DNA of 64,000 bases from Lingula anatina (lineage: Eukaryota; Brachiopoda; Lingulata; Lingulida; Lingulidae): positions 62,001-126,000 of the forward strand of contig NW_019775717.1 of NCBI RefSeq assembly GCF_001039355.2, read 5' to 3'. The notes under the pieces are model-generated. The model was not told the DNA's origin. It saw only the letters and a program-made list of their open reading frames with translations, and did no database searches. The position numbers and the translations under genes are program-made. Shown piece by piece: positions 1 through 11,100 of the stretch (position 1 is the stretch's first letter; every line of letters starts with the position of its first letter).

Positions 1-73
1 AAACCAGGTAGGAAGTACCTCCCCTTTTTTACATGTGTTTATACAATGTGCCATTCTCTTGTTTTTTCCTCAG

Positions 74-731
74 TATCTCAGCCCAGAGTAACTTTGCTGT
101 GGGCGCCTTGCTCAATGCCACGTTTGGCTCCATAGTAGAGATCTCCCTGTATACTGTAGCTCTTGTGAAGGGGAGACAGAGTGGAAATACTAAATGTTAT
201 TCAGAGTTAGTCAAGTCAGCACTAGCAGGTGGGTGTCATGTTATACAAATATGTTATTATACCATATTTATTTTACTTTAAGTAAACTTGCATGTTTGGG
301 TTTTTTTATGTGTATTGTCTTGTGTGTATTATCTTAGGCGTTCTTCGCTATAAAAATAAAAGGGAAAATAGTTATGATAAAATTTCCCATATTTCTTTGG
401 TCTGTAATTTGATAAGCATTTTTTTCTTTGGGAGAAAATATGAAGTAATCCAGAACCACATTAAGATTAATACTTAAATGCCAGTATTATGCAGTCCAAA
501 ATTTTAGTTTATTGCTTATTATAACCTGTATTTCCCAACGTCATCCCAGGTACACTGTTGGGGACCATGTTATTAGTGCCGGTGAGTATGACGTACTTAT
601 CTTGCCCATGTGACCTGCTTGCTTATTCTTTTTAAAAGCCTTGCAAATACCTGAAGAAATTCATGTTAAAATTCTGTTTTTCTTTTTAATTTTTGAGAGA
701 CCATGATAGAGTTAATTATAGAATGGACACC

Positions 732-762
<31 letters not shown>

Positions 763-2752
763 GCACACACACACGCACACACACACACACGCACACATAT
801 CTAAAGAGAAGAGTCAAGTCCTCTTTATCAGAGTTCATATGTAATCTTTTTCAAAGCATTTGCTGTGGCTCACCATGAGCTACATTTTGATAAATGTCCC
901 CATGTTTCTCATCCTGTTATTCAGGGACTGTGTATGATAATAGGAGGTCTGAAGCATCGCCTGCAGGTGTTCAACCCCAGATCTGTGGGCGTCAGTTCTT
1001 CTTTACTCTTTGTCTCTGTGGCAGGTGAGTGAAACTTTTGTTATTAATATTTTCTAAGACCCCATTTACAACAGTGAACTAACTAGTCCACAGATCGAAT
1101 GGCAACCCACTAAAAACCTTGCCGTTTAATCCCCTTATGAACACTGAATAGATTCCCTGCAGGGATTATGCATCAAACAATCAAGTGTGTATATATTTGA
1201 TGGGCAGTCTAGTTAGTCCCCTGTTATGAATGCCTGACTTTTCGATTTTCATACCAGAACATAATTTATTCCAATAACTATACAATAAGCATCTCAAATA
1301 AAAAAACTCTCATGTGTATATTCCAGCAGATATATGAAGTCAGCATCTCAGATAAAACTATTATGGCAGACATCACCTTGTCTTTGTTTTTAAGCTGAGA
1401 ATCTTCTCTCTAGGTGCCTTCACCCCCACCATCTTCTCCAAGGCGTATGGCACTCTTCAGTGTGGTGAGTGTGTGTACGATACGAACAGAACCACGAGTG
1501 TTCTTCCCAACACTTCCTACGCCCTGCAGTGCCAGGACTGTGAATACTCTGTGGTAAGTCCATATTAGATAAACATATTTCTACCCTATAAAAAAGTTAC
1601 TCTAACTTTTCAGTTGGGGAAAATTGTGAGTTTTACAGATACTGTGCTTTTTAGTCATTATTTCTGAAACAAAATAGAACTTTCCTGTTGAGTGGTAGCA
1701 ACAAGATTTAAGTTTAATTTTAATGTTTTAATGAGGACTTCGCCTTATGTACATGACTCTATACCAACTGATTTATATCTATTTCAGTTTGGTTTCAATG
1801 GGGACCACACCTTATATGACAATCACATCCGCCCCCTGGTGTATGCCTGTGCTCTGGTGCTCCCCATAGCTTACCTCATAGGACTGATCTTTACCATGAA
1901 GACACACAAATCTCACATCCATGACAAGTTCATGGAGGAGGCTAAATCACGGGCCACTGGTAAGATAAAGAGACCGTTCACTATGAATTTTATTGGTCTA
2001 GTTACTGTGCACTAACTCCATGGGGCTCCTCTTTGTTCCAATGGACTTGCATGTTTATCTGTTGTTCTGATTGCATTAAGCATGAGTCCCTTTGGAGTTT
2101 GTACACAAAAGCTGAGTGGATTAAGTCCATTGGGGCCATTTACTCACCGTTGAGTGTAAGTGTATAATACAGTATAAAGAACAATATTAAGGGAAAGAAA
2201 AAATGTCCAGAAATTTTTAACAAAGGTAATAAAATGTGTGACCTTTGAACAAACCCTTATATAGTTGACTTTTGAGACTATCAAAGTGTCTTTTTAATCA
2301 CAGCGTAAGTTTATGATTACTAATCAGATCTTGTAAATACCTTGCTAATCAGTGTGAAAACAAGAAGCTGAAATGTTTATTGCAGAGATTAAGAAAGATT
2401 TAAAGCTACATATACAAATATTTCCAGATTTTGATAATTTTTATAAATTCCAGGTGATGGTCATGGTACAGATGTCCACTGGGGGAGAATTAAAAGCACA
2501 GTTATCTTGCTGTGTTCTGTCATACTGACCTCTCTGAGTGCTGACATTGCCACGGAACACATACAACCCGTACTAGAAAACTCTTCAGTATCACTGGTAA
2601 GTACTCACAGGGTCTTCCGGAAGACGGTCAGATTTTCATGTTAACATTGACGGGTATCCAATTTTTTCTGACAGAAGATGGAGGATGGATCAACAAAGAT
2701 CATTTGGAAGACTGTCAGAAAATATTTCTGAATCCATCCCTGACTATATCTA

Positions 2753-2783
<31 letters not shown>

Positions 2784-2861
2784 ATATATATATATATCAC
2801 AGAGGAGGTCTTGCTCCGGCACATGTTCAGATTTTCCTTACACAAGTTTTCAGTATCCATG

Positions 2862-2900
<39 letters not shown>

Positions 2901-4185
2901 CCCCTTTGTCTCCTTCCAGTACTTCCTGGGTGTCACCCTGCTAGCTCTGGTCCCTGATATCCCAGAGGTGGTCAACGGGATACAGTTTGCACTGCAGAAT
3001 AATGTTAATCTTAGGTGAGGAGAAACTGACTAAAAAATTTAGTACTAGTATAAGATTTATAAAGCAAAAAGAAATCGATTAATGATTTGGTTTGGTGAGT
3101 TGCATGCAGTTTCTACCCAGATTTAGTACAATGGTCATTTTCGATGATAATTAATTGAAGTTTTGTTAAATTTTTCAAACCTTGGTGTTATTAGACTATC
3201 AGCAGCACCCTATTTATTGTCTGGTAAAACCTTTTGTGACCTAAATGTTATATTATATTATATTATATTATATTATATTATATTATATTATATTATATTA
3301 CAGTATTGAGGTGGGTACAACCACTGCAGTTCAAGTTTGCATGCTTCAGATGCCCCTTCTGGTACTGCTGGACCTCATCTATGTGAGTATAGAAACAGCG
3401 TGAGGAAATATTGGAATTTGTATTATCGCTGCACTTGTATTTCACTTAAACGTTAGCTTGTATTTCCATATTTTTTGGTGTGTTCATCCTATTGTTTGCA
3501 TACAGTGGATGACTTGTGTTGTAACATATCTCAACTAATGTCTTAATAAGCCTGATCTTGACCTCTTACAGGACAATAATTGGACTTGTCAATCTTAATG
3601 TTTTCTTCTATGTGTGATCCAAAAAACTGTAACTGCCAAGACAAAATATGTTAATAAATCACTTGCCTGATTGTTATGTTCTGTTTCACTTCTTATTTCA
3701 GCCAGTAGACTTTTACCTCATCTTTAGTGACCTTCATCTTTGGGCTGTGATTTTCTCAGTTATTGTGATGAACTACGTCTTCCAAGATGGAAAGTCAAAT
3801 TATTTCCAAGGTGAGCTTTCTTTTGGTGTATTGTTGTGCCCCAGTTCATTTTTGACAAGATTTAATTTGATAAATACTGTCACTACTTCATTAATAATGC
3901 TAATGGATATGTTTTAACAAATTGAATATAGAAATCATATATTATAAATGTAAATTATATACTCTGTGTACAAAAAAAAATCATTGTATCGATACATGTA
4001 TGGAGAGTAATACACATTTATAAGAAATTGCTTTCCATTTATTTGAAAGTTGTTAATGTGTTGTCCTGGCTGTTAAGTTGTCAATTATTCTGGTTTCAGG
4101 CTCAGCGTTGTTTATGGTGTACGTCCTGCTGATACTGATGTACTTCTTCTCCCCGGCTGGCAACGAGGTGTGTGGGTCACCTTGA
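74..4185 (+). CDS. Vnx1-type CAX cation/proton exchanger, gene 1 (5' part outside window)
   Basis: Ten exons are visible: 74-228, 550-581, 925-1024, 1414-1553, 1788-1959, 2454-2596, 2920-3014, 3304-3382, 3702-3810 and 4100-4185 (TGA at 4183-4185). All have GT-AG borders and join in phase. The first encodes the alpha-1 repeat (FAVGALLNATFGSIVEISL) with its acidic Glu. Exons 7-8 encode alpha-2 (VPDIPEVVNG, then SIEVGTTTAVQV). Between them lies a loop with two CxxC pairs (CGEC, CQDC), probably lumenal. The family moves Ca2+ or monovalent cations against H+ across an endomembrane. The PDIPEVVNG form of alpha-2 fits the Vnx1 branch better than plant-type CAX (GNAAEH). The N-terminal third lies left of the window. 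Its complete tandem paralog follows at 8.2-16.6 kb. Family call is firm, ion preference unknown. Confidence 0.85.
725..802. repeat. (CA)n microsatellite
   Basis: CCCA repeats pass into CA dinucleotides with scattered CG interruptions, in an intron of CAX gene 1. Confidence 0.9.
1066..1236. mobile_element. MITE, diverged copy (family with CTAACTAGTCC ends)
   Basis: Short inverted-repeat element inside an intron of CAX gene 1. The left end reads CTAACTAGTCC and the right end GTCTAGTTAGTCC, both next to an ACAG/CTGT motif. It is a decayed relative of the better preserved element at 10280-10446. Confidence 0.5.
2609..2742. mobile_element. Truncated copy of a hAT-like nonautonomous element
   Basis: The stretch from GGTCTTCCGGAAGACGGTCA to AATCCATCCCTG matches, in opposite orientation, the element at 22138-22305. 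One terminus is missing. It starts about 12 bases after the splice donor of the exon ending at 2596. Confidence 0.55.
2745..2897. repeat. (TATC)n and two (TA)n tracts
   Basis: Tetranucleotide and dinucleotide repeats in the intron just before the alpha-2 exon. The second TA tract ends about 20 bases from the acceptor at 2919. Confidence 0.9.
3246..3300. repeat. (ATATT)n pentanucleotide microsatellite
   Basis: About eleven units of a TATTA-type pentamer directly abut the CAG acceptor of the exon beginning at 3304, replacing a normal polypyrimidine tract. Confidence 0.9.
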
Positions 4186-4281
4186 CCTGGGTCACCTTAA
4201 CCTGACCTGACTTTGACCTTGGTCACTTTGACCTGGTTTGACCTTGACCTGGGTCACCTTGACCTGACCACACCTTGACCT
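4183..4281 (+). repeat. Array of eight TGACCT motifs starting at the stop codon
   Basis: TGACCT occurs eight times in about 100 bases, with related GTCACCT and GGTCACTTTG units. The first copy contains the TGA stop of CAX gene 1. TGACCT is the complement of AGGTCA, the nuclear-receptor half-site. It may be only a degenerate minisatellite of the unit TGACCTGGGTCACCT. Confidence 0.8.
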
Positions 4282-5975
4282 GATTATTATAAAACTGGTG
4301 CTTGTACTGAGGTCTGCTTCACAGATACTCTCACTGCTGCTCTTGTCTGTGTTATGATTTGTTGTGACTGGTTGTGATCTGTATGATTACTGTGTTACTA
4401 TTGTTGACAGTAGGATCATTTGTAATGGTTAAGGTGTTCTATGATTTTATATTAAGAGTATTAGAACAAGTATTAGCGTTTTGTTTTTAACATGATAATT
4501 GTACAACAGTTTCAAATATTACAATATTGGCTTTCAGGGTTAAAGTGATACTGTTGTCTTTTAATATGTAGCTACTTTGATCCATCTTTGATCCTATTTC
4601 TTGGTTAGGAGGATGGATATTGATTTTGGGCTAAAAAACTAGAGACAGTTATGAATTTTAAAAATGTTTTTTCTTGTTAAAGAGATTTGTATGTTGTCAT
4701 GATCTTTGGTTACTGTTTACAAAAAATTTGTTGTAGCTGCTACATTAATATCATTTGTCAATCTTGTCTTATTTGTGCAATATTTATATTTTATGATAGT
4801 GTTAATAAGAATATGCTTTACAGCTGTGGATGAACAAATATTTATACTGTACATGGCACTTACAATACATTATTTGTTTAAATGTTTCTTCTTATGTATG
4901 CTGTGCATCAGCTTGTCTTCTGTTACGTTGATTGCCTTTAAATATGTACAGATTATATTTGTAAAAGGTTTTAAAAATCAAATTTATATCATCATGGGCA
5001 TTAGTTATTTTAAGTCGAGAAGTATTATTTGTTTTATTGCTGTTAATATTAAGAAAATGCACGGCATGTATTCAGTGTAGATATGTTAAAATTGACAATT
5101 TTGATATTTAAAGAAGTGGTTTGATAATTACACCTATTATATATGTTTGATTGAATTATATTTTATTAGAACAACGAACAAACTGGAGTCGGTGGCTCTG
5201 TTTTCCATGGACATAAAGGGAACTTTGTAAGCTCCTGAACCACGTAGAATATGAAGCGGTTCCATGGGCTTGGCTATTTGTATTTGTGTAATTTGCACAA
5301 GCTATTTTATCCTTGTTACTGATTTATATTTAGAGCTCACCATAAATTTGATCAGAACTATTGAGATTTTTCACCACGTGTTTGGTTCATCAGTGGCCTT
5401 TATTGATCTTCCGAAACAACGATGTTGATCTGTGTAACGTTTGATGTAAGGCCGGTGTTAACGTTATTTTATATCCACTTTATAATACTGTACGGCCGAT
5501 TTCAATGTGCATCTGCTTTATTTATCTGAATTGTTACTATTAGCGGTGGATTGTGTTGATTTACATGTTGTAAGAAGGACACGGATGCTTTAATAATTTA
5601 ATTTCTGTTACGTTGGCTATGTCTTTCGACAAACTCAAATACAAACATTGTTCAAAGATTTTAGACTATAGACCTAGAGATAGTACAATTAAGTTGGCCA
5701 CGGCCATTATTATACAATATGTGACATTTTTGGGTGATATATTATCAAAACTTGCACGAGTAGATAGCGGTTGTGATATATTCTAGGTACTGATTTCAGG
5801 GTGTACTCCTACGTGTACATAGTTGACAGTTGGTCCATGTTTTTATATTGTGATACATTTTAATGATAAAAATCAACGTGGAAACGTTTTATGGTAATGG
5901 CATGAGTATGTAAATATATTTACAGTTTCACTTCCAGACTTTGAGTCAATAAAATATTTTAAGAAATTAGGGATA
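4186..5975 (+). other. Probable 3' UTR of CAX gene 1
   Basis: AT-rich, with no coding signal I trust. It begins in the TGACCT array and ends shortly after an AATAAA at 5948-5953. The 124-codon open frame at 4706-5080 is low-complexity and hydrophobic and is read as chance. Confidence 0.55.
5948..5953 (+). promoter_or_regulatory. Polyadenylation signal AATAAA, CAX gene 1
   Basis: Canonical hexamer about 1.76 kb after the stop codon, with T-rich sequence some 20-30 bases downstream. Earlier variant hexamers could also be used. Confidence 0.5.
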
Positions 5976-7217
5976 CAGTTGTTTTATTTTAGAAAAAATA
6001 AGCATGATAATCACCAAAGGAACTGGTTACATAAGTAGTTGCTATCTAGCATAACATGACGTGTGAAGTATTGACATATCTTAACAGTATTAGCGTGTAT
6101 CAGTAATACTGTTATGCTGCTTCTCACATTGACAGGGAGTTGTCGTCGGGGGACTTGGGGGGGGGGGGAGGAGGGGAGTAGAAGGACTGATGACTGGCAT
6201 TGAAATACTGCCTGGCCATTACAAAACATGACAAACCGCTGCTCTTTAATTGTTATAATTAAATCTCTTTGAAAAGCATTGACGTAAAATTTTCTCCGAA
6301 AGTACGACGTTCTTTCAAGTTTCTCCACTTTCTCGCCATTAGTACTTGCAAATATGATTTTCGTTTTGGAAATGTGTTACATGTATCTATTCTGTGTTAA
6401 ACAAGCATGACAAACACTGGATATCTGTCGCCCCTGAAATCTTCCTAAACTTCTTAATCAGACTTACTGGATCAGTTTTGCATGTATTTGCCGATATGAG
6501 CGACTTGCGTCAGATTTTACTTTGAAACCGGTCTGTTTACTTTGATGATAATCAAATGCATATTCCCAGAAAAAATCTTATTTATTGATTTAGAACCCCA
6601 ATATGGAACGACAAAAACACAAATAACAAGTACTTGTAACTGCAACACGTGCTACTAGTATATGTTAGAGTTAGTTGGAGTATTTTGTGTAGCGAGAAGT
6701 ATTCACGTGTCACATGACTTGCCCCACCTGTATATATTTGAACTCCCGCCCTGACATTTTCATTCAGTTCAGCGACACGGTCTCCCCGGTCCATGGTGTT
6801 TACATCAGTTTTTACAAGTTTACTTCAGTTTCCATCAGTTTATATTAGTTTTCATGAAGTTTTATTAGTTTCCAGAAGTTTTCACTAGTTTTCATAAGTT
6901 TTTATAAGTTTTCCTGCAGTTTACGGAATTCAGCGAGATACAATATATGCACTTCAAGAACGCTTTTCTTGTTTTCTACGAATACGGTACGGTCACAGCA
7001 ACACTTGCATTGGAGGAATAGCTGATGTGTGGACAATTCCAGTCGAATGGTTTGACTGTGGAAGACGACGCTAAATGGTGAACATTTTTACTTTCAAGGT
7101 AGATAACTGATGACATAAACGGGTCGGAAGAATCAGAAGCGAAATTAGAGAGGAAACTGAGTGAGATCATGTTAACAGGTGCGAACATAATTTGTCGCTT
7201 ATTAATTTGCATAACAC
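5976..7217. other. Intergenic region between the two CAX genes
   Basis: No supported coding sequence. It contains a G-run near 6158-6170 and the helically phased T-tract array at 6799-6926, and precedes the presumed transcription start of CAX gene 2. Confidence 0.5.
6799..6926 (+). repeat. 10-bp-period AGTTT repeat (phased T-tracts)
   Basis: About twelve degenerate units of the type NNNATNAGTT follow each other with a period of almost exactly 10 bases. This places a short T-tract on the same helix face each turn. Phased T/A tracts of this kind are known to bend DNA. It lies some 500 bases before the likely 5' UTR exon of CAX gene 2. Confidence 0.75.
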
Positions 7218-7249
7218 TTGGCAAATGGCATGAAATATGGCGTATTAGC

Positions 7250-7430
7250 CGGAGAAAGAAGGGGAAGAAACGACCAAGAAGAGGCGTCTACAGCTGTGAT
7301 TGATGAATGGGAACTTCGCCCGAGGTTTTGTAGTGAAATATCGTATAAAACAGCGCGTGCAGACAGCACGTGTCACATGACGCTCGGTACCACGGAACCA
7401 GCGACAGTGACATCTGTCATTCGTGTCATG
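7250..7430 (+). other. Putative 5' UTR exon of CAX gene 2
   Basis: A GTAAGA donor follows ATG at 7428-7430. A matching acceptor (TGCCAG) ends at 8164, twelve bases before the start codon at 8177. If spliced, the junction makes a tiny upstream frame, ATG ACA AAA TAA. The 5' limit is a guess. Confidence 0.35.
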
Positions 7431-8176
7431 GTAAGATAATTACTAGATGTATTACCCTTCATACTGTAGGCGGTGCCCCTAATGTCCTTCTAGGTGTATA
7501 TCACGTACCAGTCTTGTGTACTTGTTGCATTTATCGAACGCCTTAATTCTGTGCTGAACCTAAAATTAAATTTAACGATCTTGGATAATGTAAGTAGCTT
7601 CAAAGCGTTACTAGACATCTGCAGCGGGATATTTCGAAAAGGACGACAGGTACTTTGAACTGTTTGATTATTGGGCTGAAATGGGTAAGTACTTGTAAAA
7701 CAAAGACTATGGTATTTTTATTTTATTTTATTAAGAATTAAGGGCTTGGATGAAAAGTTCAGAACACAGCCATTGGTTGTTTACAGATCTAGAACTGTCT
7801 TTAGTTATCACACCAGACAATTAGCAAAAGAGAAATCCAAGGTGTATTCTAGTTCTTAACGATTATCATTCAACCGATTTTAACATCAGTCTGGAAGGAC
7901 AGACTGTGTGGAAATGAGTTACTAGAAGCCCCGTTTCCCACTGGTTCAATTTAATATTCCCTATGAGCTTTCGATTTGCGACTTTCGGTTTCGTTCCATG
8001 TGAAAAAAAGACGTTTTAGCATTTAATTAAGACATTTAAGAATTAAAACTTAAAATCCCAGAACAAGTGTCATTTTCTTCTAGATAAAACTGTACCAAAG
8101 AATTAAAAAGATTTTCTAAACCAGTTTCATTCTACCTTCTGTTTTTCCTGGTTTTTGACTGCCAGACAAAATAAAG

Positions 8177-11100
8177 ATGAAAACCTACCATTCATATCGA
8201 GCTCCCGTTGTCTCTGCGGATTCTACCACAGAAGACGACTCAGTGGATGAGACGCAGTTCGGGAACGCTGCCCCCCTGTCCTCAAGACTGACCACCCCGA
8301 CCATGTTACTGGACAGTTTGATGTACCACGACGTGGACAAAGTGGACATGGAAGAGGCCAGGGAGCAGGGGGACGTCCTGGGGGTGAAGAAGATCGAGAA
8401 TAACTACAGGGTGAGTAGAAATACAGGGGACGTCTTGGGGGTGAAGATGATCGAGAATAACTACTAGAAAAACATGGCACATTGTTACTATGGGCAATAA
8501 AAAAGTGAAAAAAAATAGTGAATTTTAGAGACGTATTGGGAATGAAGAAGATATAGAATGATTATAGAGTGAGTAAAGATACATTATTACACTATTGGCA
8601 ATAAGCAAACAGTTTGAACACGAAGAGGCGATTGTGCTTGAAGAATGTAGAGGAGTGGGTTCAGAGAAAGTAAATAAAAGCTACTAATACGAAAATCATC
8701 GATGACGTAGCTATTCACTTGTTTCTGCTATTTTTGTTATTCGGCAGTGTCATTCAAGCGTACATGTACATGTACACGTTTTGCCTTTTCTATCACGCGA
8801 CAACAGATGATGATATTCTTCCTGAACATAGCCTTTATACAGTATAAATATATATTTAAGGTAAATGCACGTTGTTCCTATGCTTTCTTTCAGTTTGGTT
8901 TAAAGAAATGGAAGAAAGAAGTTGTGGACAAACAAGCTTTTCAAGAACCATTGGGGGTTGAATTGGGAGGTGAGTAGAATTAAAATATTTCGTTAACTAT
9001 TAATAAAATGTTGGAAATTATGATCAGTGTCGCTATGTACGATCCTTCACACATAATATATAGGCTGAAAAAAATTTATAGCTTAATTGCTGTCTTTACA
9101 GAAACATTCTGTCTCAAGCTGGGGAGTTTCCTGTACATGGTATTCTTCGGTTGGTGGATGGCGGTCGTCTATATTTTCGTTGCTTGGCTGATGAGAGTTA
9201 CCATCATAGGGAAGAGATACAGTGAGTTCTCAGCATTACTTGTTTATTAACAGTCTAAATTGATTCATGAGTTCAGAAAAGGAAACAGGAGTTAATGACG
9301 TAAACAGGACAACATGACGTCACCTTTATCAATTAGTGACGTCATCTTATTTTGGTTCGACAGATTTTATTACGCACGTGCATATAACCCATTTTTGTGG
9401 GTTCAACATTAAACATTGTACTGAACTGAATTTCACAGCTTCGAAAATCACATCTGGAAGTTTTATTTATAGGTCATTTTTGCCTTCAGATGGCACGATA
9501 TGTTTTGTGGCCTTTTGGAAAAATCATTGCAAAGGTGAGTTGGTACTAGTGCATGTCAGACGCCAACTATCTGTGCCTGTCTAAATTTATACAGCATACA
9601 AAGGTTTTTATATCCATTATGATAGAAGTCTTATTGTTGTTTTTATTTGGTCTTTTGCGTATTGATGCAGTTAACTACACACAGCAGCGTATTCACGTTG
9701 TAGGAAATCAGTCAGAACACCCAGGACTACACTGACACCCCTGATAGCAGCTGGACAGAGGAGATAACAGAATTTATGGGGCGCCGGAAAACGTTCAAGT
9801 GGGTCGGTATCTGGGATAGCCTAGACTAATGCATTACCATGTATAGAAAAGAAAGAATAGCGGAATGATAGAATAGCTGAGAAATTGAATTTATATATGT
9901 TGTATATTAAAGATTATTTATTTCTTGTATGTTAAATTGCTGAGTTACAGTGACGCAAACGGCTGAACACGACACAGGATATTATTTCAATTGATTTAAT
10001 GCTAAGAGTGCACTATAAAAACTAATGATTCATTATGCCTTTAAACACAATTTTCAAGAATCTATCTTTATTCTTGACTTACTATGAAGTGATATCATTT
10101 TTTTCTTTTATTTCGAATTAGAAAAGCGCAGGGACGTGCGTTTGGTACGTCACCGGCTTCCCTGTCTTGGTATTGTTCCACGCCATTTCCGCCGCTCTCT
10201 CCTGGCTGTTTGTGCTGTCCATACCCACGGCCAAGGTAATAAGGCTGCAGTTTAGACATTGGACATGAAGTTCATGGTCGCATTTAGGATAGTGTTTAAC
10301 TAGTCCGCGGGTCAAATATGGCCGACCCACTTGAATACTTCCCCACGGGAAATCTGTTCAGTGGCTTTTAGCGGATTAGACGGCAAGGTTTTTGGTGGGT
10401 CGCCATATTTGACCCGCGGACTAGTTAGTCCTCTGTTCTGAATGCAGACAATGATTTTGACTGTTATGTATTGTTATACCACCATTTTGCGTATGGATCT
10501 CTGTTTTCTTTGATATCAGATGAACATTAGGATTATTATGATATTGACAGAGAGCAATCTATCCATCTATCTTACTATATATCTGTTGAAATACCACCAT
10601 TTTCTTTGCCTTAGTGATATTTTAACATTTTTCCAGATGAATTTAAGGATCATAACAAACGTTTTGCGACAAGATCCAGACGAAATTGAAATAGAAAGGA
10701 GCAGGGTAGTTGCATTGATTATATATTCTTTCGTATTTTTACTTTTACAAATGAAATAAATGAACATAAGGTCATCTTTTATGTATACATCTAAATAATT
10801 CGTTCAAATTTAAAAGGCATTTTTAATTTTTTCATTTATTTTGCCTCACTTTCGTGCTTCGTTTCTCCATTTTAAGTTCACAAATCCTTGTGAGTAGAAG
10901 AATTTTTGCTTGATGCAAATTGCAGCAGAATTATGTATAACTCTAATGGCGTTTAAAGGTTTCGGCATTATACTCAAATGGGTTATAAAGGTAACTTATC
11001 AATCAAATGTGATATATAATTGTATCATTACATTTTTAATTATGATACTATAAATGCAAAAACAATGTCTGTATACATTTTTCGTCCAGATAAATAACGT

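Noticed and set aside
4706-5080. 124-codon open frame after CAX gene 1
   Set aside because: Hydrophobic composition follows from AT-rich 3' UTR sequence; no motif and no splice or start context.
7218-7439. 73-codon frame upstream of CAX gene 2
   Set aside because: Ends in a splice donor and is not in frame with the start at 8177; treated as possible 5' UTR.
9336-9584. 82-codon frame overlapping CAX gene 2 exon 4
   Set aside because: The other frame joins in phase with both neighbouring exons and gives a membrane-protein-like sequence (YVLWPFGKIIAK).
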